Counted from the first letter of the stretch, positions 25,790-33,815 are shown. The stretch: 64,000 bases of DNA from Rossellomorea aquimaris TF-12 (GCF_001648555.1 NZ_LQXM01000025.1:124001-188000), one strand, 5' to 3'. Numbers and translations are program-made. The notes: a model not told the origin generated them from the letters alone.

Positions 25790-26761
25790 TTACAATGCTT
25801 GAGCAGCCGTAATAAGAGCTAATTTATATACGTCTTCTTCGTTACAGCCACGGGATAAATCGTTCACAGGAGCATTTAATCCTTGAAGAATTGGACCGAC
25901 AGCTTCAAAGTTTCCTAAGCGTTGAGCAATTTTATAGCCAATGTTTCCTGCTTCTAAGCTTGGGAATACGAATACATTAGCATTTCCTTGAATATCTGCA
26001 TTTGGTGCTTTTTTAGCTGCCACAGAGGGTACAAATGCCGCATCAAATTGGAATTCACCATCAACCGTTATTTCAGGTGCTTTTTCTTTTGCTACTGAAA
26101 CAGCTTCCACTACTTTTTCTGTTTCAGGAGATTTCGCAGATCCTTTTGTTGAGAAGCTTAGCATAGCAACACGTGGATCAATGTCGAACATCTTAGCAGT
26201 TTTCGCACTTTCAATCGCAATTTCTGCAAGGTCCTGGCTATCCGGTGAAATATTGATGGCACAGTCTGCGAATACATACTTTTCTTCCTCGCGCACCATA
26301 ATGAAAACTCCAGATGTTTTACGAACGCCTTCTTTTGTTTTAATAATTTGCAGGGCTGGACGGACTGTATCAGCTGTTGAATGGGCCGCTCCACTTACAA
26401 GACCATGTGCTTGTCCAGTGTAAACCAGCATAGTTCCAAAATAATTACCATCTAAAAGGATTTTTCTTGCATCCTCTTCAGATGCTTTTCCTTTTCGGCG
26501 TTCAACAAATGCTTTTACAAGTTCATCCATACCGGAAAATGATGCTGGATCAACGACGTTACAGCCTTCAAGCTTCACACCAAGTTCTTCTGCTTTCGCC
26601 TGAACCTCTTCTACATGACCAATGACAATCGGCGTTAGGATGCCGTCTTGTCCAAGACGGGAAGCAGCAGTTAAAATACGTTCATCTGTTCCTTCTGGAA
26701 AAACAATTTTTAATTCTTTGCCTTTAATTTTATCTGTTAATGTTGTAAATAAGTTACTCAA
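25790..26761 (-). CDS. pta: phosphate acetyltransferase
   Basis: Pta of 323 residues, the short single-domain form typical of Bacillus. It interconverts acetyl-CoA and acetyl phosphate for acetate overflow or uptake. Motifs: KIVFPEGTDERILTAASRL at the start, GMDELVKAFVERRKGK, YFGTMLVYTGQAHGLVSGAAHSTADTVRPALQIIKT (active-site loop), LSFSTKGSAKSPETEKV and NVFVFPSLEAGNIGYKIAQR. The start follows GGAGG. A cre-like site lies about 80 bp upstream, in keeping with CcpA activation of pta in B. subtilis. It is divergent from hemQ. Confidence 0.95.
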   Translation of the reverse strand: MSNLFTTLTDKIKGKELKIVFPEGTDERILTAASRLGQDGILTPIVIGHVEEVQAKAEELGVKLEGCNVVDPASFSGMDELVKAFVERRKGKASEEDARKILLDGNYFGTMLVYTGQAHGLVSGAAHSTADTVRPALQIIKTKEGVRKTSGVFIMVREEEKYVFADCAINISPDSQDLAEIAIESAKTAKMFDIDPRVAMLSFSTKGSAKSPETEKVVEAVSVAKEKAPEITVDGEFQFDAAFVPSVAAKKAPNADIQGNANVFVFPSLEAGNIGYKIAQRLGNFEAVGPILQGLNAPVNDLSRGCNEEDVYKLALITAAQAL

Positions 26762-26838
26762 TAGAGGAACCTCCTTGATTAATACATATCCAATCTTAGA
26801 ATACTCTTTTCATATAGGAATTCAAGGAAAAGGAGTAA

Positions 26839-26853
26839 TGATACCGATTTCAC
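26839..26853 (-). promoter_or_regulatory. candidate cre upstream of pta
   Basis: GTGAAATCGGTATCA on the minus strand matches cre (WTGNAARCGNWWWCA) except at two positions. It sits 78-92 bp before the start, where an activating CcpA site would be expected. Confidence 0.45.
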
Positions 26854-27066
26854 ACTAAAAGTCTTTGTTTTCTAAAAATTCATCTGTTCTACTTTTACCC
26901 CGATAAGCCACTATGTACCATAAACATACCCTTTTAGTGTGTTCTCAAATCCATTGCATTATCCATTAGTTGTGCCATTTTAACGACATTTGTGTTTCGT
27001 ATTCCTACCCTGTGGCCAAACTATGATATAGTAAAGTTGGAAAAAGTACTTTAAGGAGTGATTACT

Positions 27067-27810
27067 ATGGCAGAACCGGCACAAACATTAGATGGTTGGT
27101 ATTCTTTACATGATTTTCGCGCAATGGATTGGACAACTTGGAAGATGCTTCCGAGTGAGGAAAGAGCAACAGCCATTTCGGAATTCCACCGTTTCTTAGA
27201 TAAGTTAAACAGCACTCAAGATGCAAAAGAAGGAAGTCATGCTCTTTACACAATTGTTGGTCAAAAAGCAGACTTCATGCTGATGATTCTTCGCCCTACA
27301 ATGGAAGAATTAAATGAGCTGGAAAATGAGTTTAACAAACTAAAAATAGCTGAGTTCACGATTCCAACATTCTCTTATGTTTCTGTTGTAGAACTTGGGA
27401 ACTACATGCCTTCTGAAGGCGATCCATATGATAATCCATATGTACAAGAACGAATCTACCCAATTCTTCCGAAAGCAAATCATGTCTGTTTCTATCCTAT
27501 GGACAAGCGTCGCCAAGGAAATGATAACTGGTACATGCTTCCGATGGAAGAACGCCGTGATATGATGAGAAGTCATGGAATGATTGGTCGTCAATATGCT
27601 GGAAAAGTAAAACAAATCATTACCGGCTCCGTTGGTTTTGACGATTATGAGTGGGGTGTTACTCTATTCGCTGATGATGTTCTTCAATTCAAAAAGCTTG
27701 TATATGAAATGCGTTTTGATGAAGTAAGTGCACGCTTCGGTGAGTTCGGTGCATTCTATGTAGGAAATCTACTAAAAGAAGAAGGAATCGCGAAGTTTCT
27801 TCATGTGTAA
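27067..27810 (+). CDS. hemQ: coproheme decarboxylase (HemQ)
   Basis: Chlorite-dismutase-fold enzyme of 247 residues, final step of the coproporphyrin-dependent haem pathway of Gram-positive bacteria (coproheme to haem b). Visible: [15 protein letters not shown] at the N-terminus, FVSVVELG-like segment [64 protein letters not shown], containing the haem-ligand His region (SHGMIGR) and the conserved catalytic Tyr region upstream ([10 protein letters not shown]). ATG 27067 after AAGGAG; the frame from 27058 is unsupported. Terminator follows. Confidence 0.93.
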   Translation: MAEPAQTLDGWYSLHDFRAMDWTTWKMLPSEERATAISEFHRFLDKLNSTQDAKEGSHALYTIVGQKADFMLMILRPTMEELNELENEFNKLKIAEFTIPTFSYVSVVELGNYMPSEGDPYDNPYVQERIYPILPKANHVCFYPMDKRRQGNDNWYMLPMEERRDMMRSHGMIGRQYAGKVKQIITGSVGFDDYEWGVTLFADDVLQFKKLVYEMRFDEVSARFGEFGAFYVGNLLKEEGIAKFLHV

Positions 27811-27828
27811 TTAACCACATACTTGGTA

Positions 27829-27865
27829 AACGACAAGCTAGATACTAGCTTGTCGTTTTTTTTTG
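27829..27865 (+). terminator. hemQ terminator
   Basis: AACGACAAGCTAG / CTAGCTTGTCGTT perfect 13-bp stem, 3-nt loop, then a run of T. Confidence 0.9.
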
Positions 27866-27870
27866 CTATT

Positions 27871-28006
27871 TTAGAGAAGAAAGTAGTAGTTGATTTCCGC
27901 TCCAGAATGCTCGCTTTCCGCGGGGCTGGCGGTGAGCCTTCGGGGTCTCACCTGTCCATCTTCTCCCGCAGGAGTCGAGCACCTTCCGCTCCAATCAACT
28001 TCTTTA
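27871..28006. repeat. structured intergenic repeat, family A (full copy)
   Basis: About 135-bp GC-rich element directly after the hemQ terminator. Outer inverted ends AGTTGATT / AATCAACT, inner TTCCGCTCC at both ends in direct orientation, and a strong internal hairpin GGTGAGCCTTCGGGGTCTCACC. Shortened copies occur at 35002 and 45024. Such elements recur in Bacillaceae genomes; the origin is unknown to me. It has no coding capacity. Confidence 0.75.
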
Positions 28007-28072
28007 AAGAAAGCCGTGTTGATTCCCTGTTAAGTCCTACAAATTTTATTTTCTATTAGATTATTTTTCACT

Positions 28073-28245
28073 ATTAAGCTCTGTCACGAAATTACCTTTT
28101 TGATGGTGGGGGGAACTGCGTAGACTCCTGCGGAAGTACGGTCGTGCCCAGACCCCGGAAGCGAAGCTGAGGAGGCTCGGCCGAGCGTCCGCGGAAAGCG
28201 GAGCATTTCCCCCCACCATCCAGCACACACTGTTTGACAGAGAAC
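28073..28245. repeat. structured intergenic repeat, family B (full copy)
   Basis: About 170-bp element. Long hairpin arms GATGGTGGGGGGAACTGC (28103-28120) and GCATTTCCCCCCACCATC (28204-28221) pair at 17 of 18 positions, with a GC-rich interior including GAGGCTCGGCCGAGCG. The right flank TTTGACAGAG is also conserved in the copy at 23050. No transposase or coding frame is present. Confidence 0.75.
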
Positions 28246-28375
28246 GGGCAGTACTCATGTTAAAAATAACAATCTTTGCGTAAAAGATCTTATCGATATT
28301 ACCCACCGATGATTTATCTTGTCCTCCTTTAAATTACAAAAAAACTCTTACAATTCAACAGTTAGTCAAGTTTTG

Positions 28376-28409
28376 GGTCACCATCTAGCACATACTGGTT
28401 AACAGAGCC
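28376..28409. repeat. family B right-end fragment
   Basis: CACCATCTAGCACATACTGG and TTAACAGAG match the right end of the family B element (28213-28242) without the rest. This is a third, severely truncated copy within 300 bp of the full one. Confidence 0.6.
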
Positions 28410-28518
28410 ATTAAGATACTAATGTATAAAAAAACACAATAATCATTACGAATAGAGCTTTTTCAAAAGATACGTGTAGTTGATTAAGAAATCACTCCTA
28501 TGACAAGAAGACAAAAGA

Positions 28519-28549
28519 AAAACAAGAATATATTCTCCCTCGTCTACAT
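28519..28549 (+). promoter_or_regulatory. weak candidate sigma-E promoter of cwlJ
   Basis: GAATATA, 14 bp, then CATAGACA resembles sigma-E spacing (-10 consensus CATACAAT, last base not matched). It is placed about 50 bp upstream of cwlJ, a mother-cell gene in B. subtilis. Confidence 0.3.
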
Positions 28550-28598
28550 AGACATGAAATAGTGAGATATAAAGCATCTTCTAAAGTGAGGTGAGAAG

Positions 28599-29021
28599 AT
28601 GGCTGTTATTCCTTATAACGAGAAAGAAGTGAAGCTCCTTGCTCGATTGATGAGGGCTGAAGCCGAAGGGGATGGGCAGCTTGGGATGTTGATGGTTGGA
28701 AACGTGGGGGTCAATCGTGTCCGATCTGACTGTCTGGACTTTAAAAAAATAGCATCCCTTAAAGATATGGTTTATCAAAGTCCTGGTGGATTTGAAGCGA
28801 CTCAAAAAGGATATTTCTATCAACGAGCAAGACAAAAAGACATAGACCTTGCCCGAAAAACCATTAAAGGAGGAAGATATCACCCTGCACAGTATTCCTT
28901 ATGGTTTTTCCGTCCTGAAGGAAGTTGTCCCGGCCAATGGTTTAATCAATCCAATTCTGGACGATATAAGTCCCACTGTTTCTTTCAACCATCTAGAGGT
29001 GATTGTCCTAAAGTTTATTAA
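28599..29021 (+). CDS. cwlJ: spore cortex-lytic hydrolase CwlJ
   Basis: Hydrolase_2 (SleB-like catalytic domain) protein, 140 residues without a signal peptide, as expected for CwlJ, which acts in the spore coat and is required for Ca-dipicolinate-triggered germination. The conserved LLARLMRAEAEGDGQLGMLMVGNV contains the catalytic Glu; the domain ends YHPAQYSLWFFRPEGSCPGQWFNQ...GRYKSHCFFQP. The ATG follows GAGGTGAG. gerQ, needed for CwlJ localisation, follows after 23 bp, so they form an operon. Confidence 0.94.
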   Translation: MAVIPYNEKEVKLLARLMRAEAEGDGQLGMLMVGNVGVNRVRSDCLDFKKIASLKDMVYQSPGGFEATQKGYFYQRARQKDIDLARKTIKGGRYHPAQYSLWFFRPEGSCPGQWFNQSNSGRYKSHCFFQPSRGDCPKVY

Positions 29022-29044
29022 TCTATTAAAAGGGGGTAGATGTT

Positions 29045-29497
29045 TTGGCAAATCAACAGAACCCTTATATGCAAGGGTATAATCCATACGGTCAATATTA
29101 CGGAGGTGGTCAAGGGCAAGGACAATATTATCCAAGCCAGCAGCAAGGTGGAGGTATGCAGGTTCCTCAGCCAACAAACGCTAAAGCACCTTCTCAAAAT
29201 GTTCAAGGAATGCTTCCAATGGAAGAATCCTACATCGAAAACATCCTTCGATTAAACAAAGGAAAAGTAGCTACGGTTTATACTACTTTTGAAAACAACA
29301 AAGAATGGAACGCAAAAATCTTTAAAGGAATCATCGAAGCCGCAGGACGAGATCATATTATTTTAAGTGATCCTGAAACGGGTACTCGATACTTAATTCC
29401 TATGATTTATTTAGATTACATTACATTTGATGAAGAAATTGAATATGAATATCCATATGGAGCAGGAGGCTCTATGCAAGGTTATTCTCAACGATAG
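29045..29497 (+). CDS. gerQ: spore coat protein GerQ
   Basis: A 150-residue coat protein. The N-terminal third is Gln/Gly/Tyr-rich (MANQQNPYMQGYNPYGQYYG), and the conserved C-terminal domain begins LPMEESYIENILRLNKGKVATVY, typical of GerQ (YwdL). GerQ is crosslinked into the coat by transglutaminase and retains CwlJ. The start is TTG 29045 after GGGGG. An operon with cwlJ and a strong terminator fit a coat-protein unit. Confidence 0.93.
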   Translation: MANQQNPYMQGYNPYGQYYGGGQGQGQYYPSQQQGGGMQVPQPTNAKAPSQNVQGMLPMEESYIENILRLNKGKVATVYTTFENNKEWNAKIFKGIIEAAGRDHIILSDPETGTRYLIPMIYLDYITFDEEIEYEYPYGAGGSMQGYSQR

Positions 29498-29502
29498 TAC
29501 AA

Positions 29503-29538
29503 AAAAAGTGTCCAACGCTTACCTGTTGGACACTTTTT
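29503..29538. terminator. gerQ / ywdK bidirectional terminator
   Basis: AAAAAGTGTCCAAC / GTTGGACACTTTTT perfect 14-bp stem with an 8-nt loop between convergent genes. Confidence 0.88.
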
Positions 29539-29546
29539 CAAAGGAT

Positions 29547-29918
29547 TTATAATGTTTTTGCTGCAAAGACAATCAATAGAACCCAAGCCACTAAGAAGCT
29601 TACTCCACCAAGAGGCGTGATGGCACCAAGAACTTTAATTCCAGATAAGCTTAGGACGTACAGGCTTCCTGAAAATAAAATGATTCCAATAAGCATGAAC
29701 CAGCCTGACCAAGATAACATAGAAGTAGGAGTTACATTTCCCATCATTACTCCGACAATAATAATTCCAATTGCATGAAACATTTGATAAAGAACCCCTG
29801 TGTTCCACGTATCAATATACTTCTGAGAGATCTTTCCTTCTAATGCATGAGCACCAAATGCCCCTAAGACAACAGATAAAAAAGCATTCAAAGCACCAAT
29901 AATAATAAATGTTTTCAT
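29547..29918 (-). CDS. ywdK: DUF423 family membrane protein YwdK
   Basis: A 123-residue protein with four predicted membrane helices and the DUF423 signature GALNAFLSVVLGAFGAHALEGKISQKYIDTWNTGVLYQMFHAIGI. Function unknown. The ATG follows GGAGGAAAC. It sits between ywdI and gerQ as in B. subtilis. Confidence 0.88.
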   Translation of the reverse strand: MKTFIIIGALNAFLSVVLGAFGAHALEGKISQKYIDTWNTGVLYQMFHAIGIIIVGVMMGNVTPTSMLSWSGWFMLIGIILFSGSLYVLSLSGIKVLGAITPLGGVSFLVAWVLLIVFAAKTL

Positions 29919-29971
29919 GATGTTTCCTCCTGTACTGTACTTCGTGTATTGTCATTACCTTTTATTTCTGG

Positions 29972-30259
29972 TTAAAAATCGAATAAGGAATCTCCATTTG
30001 CCCCGTCCTCTGTTTCAAGAGGCTCTTCTTTTGGAATCGATTCGAGCCTTTGTGGCTGTGACTCCTGAATATATGGCAATGGTTGTTTAGGACTTTGAAA
30101 AGAATTTGTCCCAACCTGATTGTTTTCTTCTAACAACACTTCACATAGGGCTTTAATAGAGTAGATATGTTCCCTGATTTGTTGGGACTTCTCAGCTGAT
30201 TTTGCCTTCCCTAGCTCATGCTCCATCTTTTTCATTAACGATTGGTGAGGGATATTCAC
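29972..30259 (-). CDS. ywdI: YwdI family protein
   Basis: A 95-residue protein with the N-terminal helix-rich segment VNIPHQSLMKKMEHELGKAKSAEKSQQIREHIYSIKALCEVLLEE, typical of the YwdI/DUF5327 family, and a low-complexity acidic tail. Function unknown. The start is GTG 30259, preceded by AAGGAGGAAAAAT; the longer frame to 30301 places the ribosome site inside the gene. Confidence 0.8.
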   Translation of the reverse strand: MNIPHQSLMKKMEHELGKAKSAEKSQQIREHIYSIKALCEVLLEENNQVGTNSFQSPKQPLPYIQESQPQRLESIPKEEPLETEDGANGDSLFDF

Positions 30260-30420
30260 ATTTTTCCTCCTTACGTGTTTAAGGCGTTTTCGAATTTTCA
30301 TTGTTCTTTTTCAGAACCAACTATTATTTTATCATGTTTTTTCACTTTTTCAGAAAGACACGAGAACCTTATGTACTTCTCAATTTCATCATTATAGCAA
30401 ATAAAGACAAATTCTTCTCT

Positions 30421-30597
30421 TCACTTTGATTTAGGAGCAAATTTCATACAAGGATTTCCCGATGATTGAAACACAACAAGTGAGGGCATCAGCTTCGATT
30501 TAAACCCGTATCCTCTGCATCCTCGAGGGTGAGCTGGCTGCCAGGTTGTATAAAAGTATTGGCATTTAAAGCAGTTTACTTGTTTCTCTTTTGTCAC
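30421..30597 (-). CDS. small Cys-rich protein between ung and ywdI
   Basis: A 58-residue frame starting at GTG 30597 (AGGAGG 8 bp upstream) and ending TGA 30421. The sequence begins VTKEKQVNCFKCQYFYTTWQ and contains PAHPRGCRGYGFKSK and GNPCMKF, so Cys9, Cys12, Cys27 and Cys50 could bind one zinc. The strong ribosome site, codon use and conserved-looking motif support a real gene; I recall similar unnamed small proteins beside ung in Bacillaceae but cannot search. It lies in the ung direction, 98 bp downstream of ung. Confidence 0.75.
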   Translation of the reverse strand: MTKEKQVNCFKCQYFYTTWQPAHPRGCRGYGFKSKLMPSLVVFQSSGNPCMKFAPKSK

Positions 30598-30695
30598 CCG
30601 AATTGCCTCCTCTTACAAATTCAAACCCCTTTTCATTATTCGGAGGTTCACTTTACGACTAAATAAGACATGTTTCACGTGAAACATACATTTTT

Positions 30696-31370
30696 CTATT
30701 CGATACACCAATCGATTCCTTCAAATCCCTGCTCTATTAAAAATTGATTGGTTTGAGAATACGGTTTACTTCCGAAGAAACCCCTATGTGCTGATAACGG
30801 ACTTGGATGTGGAGAAGTTAGGACTCTATGCTTTGAGTTATCGATCAGGAACTGCTTCTTTTGAGCCGGTTTGCCCCATAATATAAAGACAATAGGCTGT
30901 TTTCGTTGATTTAATAGAGAAATCACTTTATCGGTGAACGTTTCCCAACCTTTTCCTTGATGAGAATGGGCCTTCCCATCTTCCACCGTCAAAACTGTAT
31001 TTAATAGAAGCACTCCCTGCTCTGCCCACTTCACTAATGATCCATGAGAAGGGATTGGACATCCTATATCAGCTTGCAGCTCTTTATACATATTTCGAAG
31101 GGACGGAGGAATCCTTTCACCTTTTTTCACAGAGAAGCTTAAACCCTCTGCCTGATTTGTACCATGATATGGATCCTGTCCTAATAAAACAACTTTAACA
31201 TCCTTATACGCTGTGTAATGAAAAGCATTGAACAGTTCATACATGGGAGGATAAATTTTATTAGATTCGTATTCTCTCATAAGCCATATTCTTAATTTTT
31301 GGTAATAATCCTGTTGAAGCTCATCTCTTAGAATGTCCGCCCAATCGTTTTGAAAAATTCTAGTAGACAA
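30696..31370 (-). CDS. ung: uracil-DNA glycosylase
   Basis: Family 1 UDG, 224 residues. It removes uracil from DNA. Water-activating loop VVLLGQDPYHGTNQAEGLSFSV (Asp in GQDPYHG, about 65) and leucine loop HPSPLSAHRGFFGSKPYSQ (catalytic His) are intact, with LLLNTVLTVEDGKAHSH between them. The start is TTG 31370 with AAAGGATG upstream. The DUF4230 gene ends 15 bp upstream, so the two are probably cotranscribed; the small Cys-rich gene follows. Confidence 0.96.
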   Translation of the reverse strand: MSTRIFQNDWADILRDELQQDYYQKLRIWLMREYESNKIYPPMYELFNAFHYTAYKDVKVVLLGQDPYHGTNQAEGLSFSVKKGERIPPSLRNMYKELQADIGCPIPSHGSLVKWAEQGVLLLNTVLTVEDGKAHSHQGKGWETFTDKVISLLNQRKQPIVFILWGKPAQKKQFLIDNSKHRVLTSPHPSPLSAHRGFFGSKPYSQTNQFLIEQGFEGIDWCIE

Positions 31371-31385
31371 TGTTAGACATCCTTT

Positions 31386-32156
31386 CTAGTCTTGATACTT
31401 TATCGTTACTTTGTAGCCTAATTGATCAAAGAATCCTTTTAACGACTTCTCCGCATTTTTTTCTGCTGCTTGAAGTAATCCTTGATCAATCGCTTCTTGA
31501 CTAATAAGGTCCTTGGCTACTTCAGCTAGAGCAAACCCTTCATTCCAATCAACTTCGCTTCTGAAAATCCCTTCTACTGAAAAGGTCTTTACATTTTCTG
31601 TATCAATTGACGGATCTTGTAGAATTTCAGCTCTCGGTAAAGTTAGGACCATTTCTTTCTTCTCTTCATTCACTACTATATCGTTTTTATCAATTTCTTG
31701 TAAATTCACACCCGCTAAAACGGTTCCTGGAACAATCATTAGGAGCTTTCTCTTCGTCCCTGGGAGATTGGCATTTATTTCTTTCCCAAATAACTGATTG
31801 TTTTCTTGCTCAATAACTGCTTTTACAAACCCTTGGGCAGTTGCTAATGAGCTCATTTCCTGAATCCTTTCTACAAAAGACCCCTTCTCTTCTGTAAAAG
31901 TAGAACCTGATAACCAGGTATACACTCCTATGGTCGCTCCTCCCACTAGCAATGTTAAGATCAAAAGGATAAGTAGGATTCGATTCCGCCAGAATGATAG
32001 AATCGACTTCGCCAGCCTCCATGTTGTATATCGTTTACTTCTTCTATTATCAACCGCCAAAGATGCGCTTGCTTCTCTTTCATTCGCTTTCAATTCTGCC
32101 AGTATTGTTTCCATTTCCTTCAATTTTCTATATTGATTACTCAAGTGCTTCACCAT
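31386..32156 (-). CDS. DUF4230 membrane-anchored protein
   Basis: A protein of about 256 residues with an N-terminal cytoplasmic coiled coil (YRKLKEMETILAELKANEREAS), one membrane helix (ILLILLILTLLVGGATIGVY) and an extracytoplasmic DUF4230 domain (LATAQGFVKAVIEQENNQLF, LLMIVPGTVLAGVNLQEI, LPRAEIL). Function unknown; the family is widespread in Firmicutes. The start is uncertain: ATG 32156, the nearby GTG, or TTG 32144 share an AGAAGG site. Confidence 0.75.
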   Translation of the reverse strand: MVKHLSNQYRKLKEMETILAELKANEREASASLAVDNRRSKRYTTWRLAKSILSFWRNRILLILLILTLLVGGATIGVYTWLSGSTFTEEKGSFVERIQEMSSLATAQGFVKAVIEQENNQLFGKEINANLPGTKRKLLMIVPGTVLAGVNLQEIDKNDIVVNEEKKEMVLTLPRAEILQDPSIDTENVKTFSVEGIFRSEVDWNEGFALAEVAKDLISQEAIDQGLLQAAEKNAEKSLKGFFDQLGYKVTIKYQD

Positions 32157-32289
32157 CCTTCTTTCCATTATAAAAAACATTGTAGAATCTTGGAAACTAT
32201 TTATTTTTACTATATTTTGGAAAGTTTAAATAACGAACAAACGGGAAAAAAACGAGCAAGAACAGATAATAAAACTGGAGGTTATATGA

Positions 32290-32640
32290 ATGTATAAAGT
32301 AAAAACAGTAGAAAATGTTGTAGGCGTTAAAAATGAAATCGAAACCTTTACAAATGAAGGATTTACGAAAAAAGAAATCTTTGTATTTGCTCACGATAAG
32401 CATCGCTCAGAAGATATTTCTGAAGCCACTCATACTGAATCCATCGGTGTTAAGGAGCAAGGCCTCATTGAATCCATGGGGAACCTGTTTAAAAGTCGCG
32501 GAGATGAGCTTCGTACAAAAATGAAAGCAGTTGGAATGAATCAAGCAGAAGCAGATGCGTATGAAGAAGAATTAGATAAAGGAAAAATCGTTGTCGTCGC
32601 TTCTAAAGAAGCAACAGATAATGATGCCAAGCCTTTCTAA
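32290..32640 (+). CDS. YflT-type general stress protein
   Basis: A 116-residue soluble protein of the general stress / YflT (heat-induced stress) family: MYKVKTVENVVGVKNEIETF, GFTKKEIFVFAHDKHRSEDIS and NQAEADAYEEELDKGKIVVVAS. In B. subtilis the relatives are sigma-B dependent; no clear sigma-B promoter was seen here. ATG 32290 with GGAGG 8 bp upstream; the ATG at 32286 hits a stop at once. Strong terminator follows. Confidence 0.85.
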   Translation: MYKVKTVENVVGVKNEIETFTNEGFTKKEIFVFAHDKHRSEDISEATHTESIGVKEQGLIESMGNLFKSRGDELRTKMKAVGMNQAEADAYEEELDKGKIVVVASKEATDNDAKPF

Positions 32641-32653
32641 TTTATGAATTTCC

Positions 32654-32692
32654 AAACGGACGTCGAAGCTTTTTTTCGACGTCCGTTTTTTT
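32654..32692 (+). terminator. terminator of YflT-type gene
   Basis: AAACGGACGTCGA / TCGACGTCCGTTT 13-bp stem followed by T-run. Confidence 0.88.
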
Positions 32693-32698
32693 GTATTC

Positions 32699-32718
32699 AA
32701 TAGTCTAGGTAGACTATT
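32699..32718. repeat. 20-bp inverted repeat upstream of pdxK
   Basis: AATAGTCTA-GG-TAGACTATT, perfect 9-bp arms, about 80 bp before pdxK; a second short inverted repeat AATCC-TACAG-GGATT follows. The absence of a T-run favours an operator over a terminator. Confidence 0.45.
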
Positions 32719-32796
32719 TGTAATCCTACAGGGATTATTATATTCTTTAGTGAGACTTTGACCTGAGTTAAGTACATTTTCTAGGGGGAATAATTC

Positions 32797-33606
32797 ATGA
32801 CATTGAAAAAAACACTAACGATTGCAGGATCAGATACAAGTGGTGGAGCTGGAATTCAAGCCGACCTAAAAACGTTTCAGGAGCACGGTGTGTATGGAAT
32901 GACTGCTCTTACAACAGTCGTCACAATGGACCCGCATAACCATTGGCATCATAATGTACACCCTTTATCAATCGATACATTAAACGCTCAGCTGGAAACC
33001 GTTTTGTCCGTTGGAATTGATGCGATGAAAACAGGTATGCTTGGTACAGTTGAAATCATTGAACTGGCTGCTAAAAAAATCGATGAGTTTGGTTTAAACA
33101 AAGTTGTCATTGATCCAGTTATGGTATGTAAAGGAGAAGATGAAGTCCTTCACCCTGAAACAACCGTAGCCATGAGGGAGCACCTTTTGAAGCGTGCAAC
33201 AGTGGTAACACCGAACCTTTTTGAAGCAAGTCAGCTTGCAGAAAGTAGTCCCATTAAAACCGTGGAAGATATGAAGGAAGCCGCGAAAAAAATTCATGAA
33301 TTTGGGGCCAAAAACGTGGTCATCAAAGGTGGAAAGCAGCTTCAACATGATAAAGCCTTAGACATATTCTATGACGGAAATGAGTTCACTCTTTTAGAGG
33401 AAGAAAAAGTGGAAACTTCCTATAACCATGGTGCCGGCTGTACATTTGCAGCTGCGATTACATCAAACCTTGCTAACGGACAAGGTGTAAAGGAAGCCGT
33501 TGAAAACGCGAAGAAGTTTGTTACTGCAGCCATCAAGCACGGCTTTAAATTAAATGAATACGTAGGTCCCGTGATGCACGGTGCGTATAATCGTTTTGAA
33601 AAATAA
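32797..33606 (+). CDS. pdxK: pyridoxal / hydroxymethylpyrimidine kinase
   Basis: Ribokinase-superfamily kinase of 269 residues, orthologous by sequence and position to B. subtilis PdxK (once called ThiD/YwdB), which phosphorylates pyridoxal, pyridoxine and HMP. Motifs: LTIAGSDTSGGAGIQADLKTF (substrate), VIDPVMVCKGEDEVL (Cys conserved in the PdxK subgroup), ATVVTPNLFEASQL and NHGAGCTFAAAITSNLANG (anion hole, catalytic Asp replaced by the Cys of GAGCTF, as in PdxK-type kinases). Start ATG after AGGGGG. A long repeat-containing terminator follows. Confidence 0.9.
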   Translation: MTLKKTLTIAGSDTSGGAGIQADLKTFQEHGVYGMTALTTVVTMDPHNHWHHNVHPLSIDTLNAQLETVLSVGIDAMKTGMLGTVEIIELAAKKIDEFGLNKVVIDPVMVCKGEDEVLHPETTVAMREHLLKRATVVTPNLFEASQLAESSPIKTVEDMKEAAKKIHEFGAKNVVIKGGKQLQHDKALDIFYDGNEFTLLEEEKVETSYNHGAGCTFAAAITSNLANGQGVKEAVENAKKFVTAAIKHGFKLNEYVGPVMHGAYNRFEK

Positions 33607-33619
33607 TTAGTTAAAATCA

Positions 33620-33667
33620 GGTGCCAATTCTGGTGCCAATTCTGGTGCCAATTCTGGTGCCAATTCT
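33620..33667. repeat. 12-bp tandem repeat, four perfect units (GGTGCCAATTCT)
   Basis: GGTGCCAATTCT occurs four times without a mismatch, directly followed by GGTGCCAGGCAC, the 5' arm of the pdxK terminator. Each unit starts with the same GGTGCC as the stem, so each offers an alternative 6-bp partner for the 3' arm. Confidence 0.9.
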
Positions 33668-33711
33668 GGTGCCAGGCACAAATGACTTCATTTGTGCCTG
33701 GCACCTTTTTT
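33668..33711 (+). terminator. pdxK terminator (GTGCCTGGCAC family)
   Basis: Perfect 18-bp stem GGTGCCAGGCACAAATGA / TCATTTGTGCCTGGCACC with a 2-nt loop and TTTTTT. The outer stem is a GTGCCTGGCAC palindrome also seen at 813-949 and 3039-3053. Confidence 0.9.
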
Positions 33712-33815
33712 GTGACACTTTATTTGTCAAACAGACTTTTCGCTTTCAAAGAAATATTTTAGTAAGATAGAACATAATACTTATGAGTCTTTTCTGTACC
33801 TAAGGAGGAAATGGA

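Noticed and set aside
33420..33704. 94-residue minus-strand frame across the pdxK end
   Set aside because: It is antisense to pdxK, and its repetitive N-terminus is just the 12-bp tandem array.
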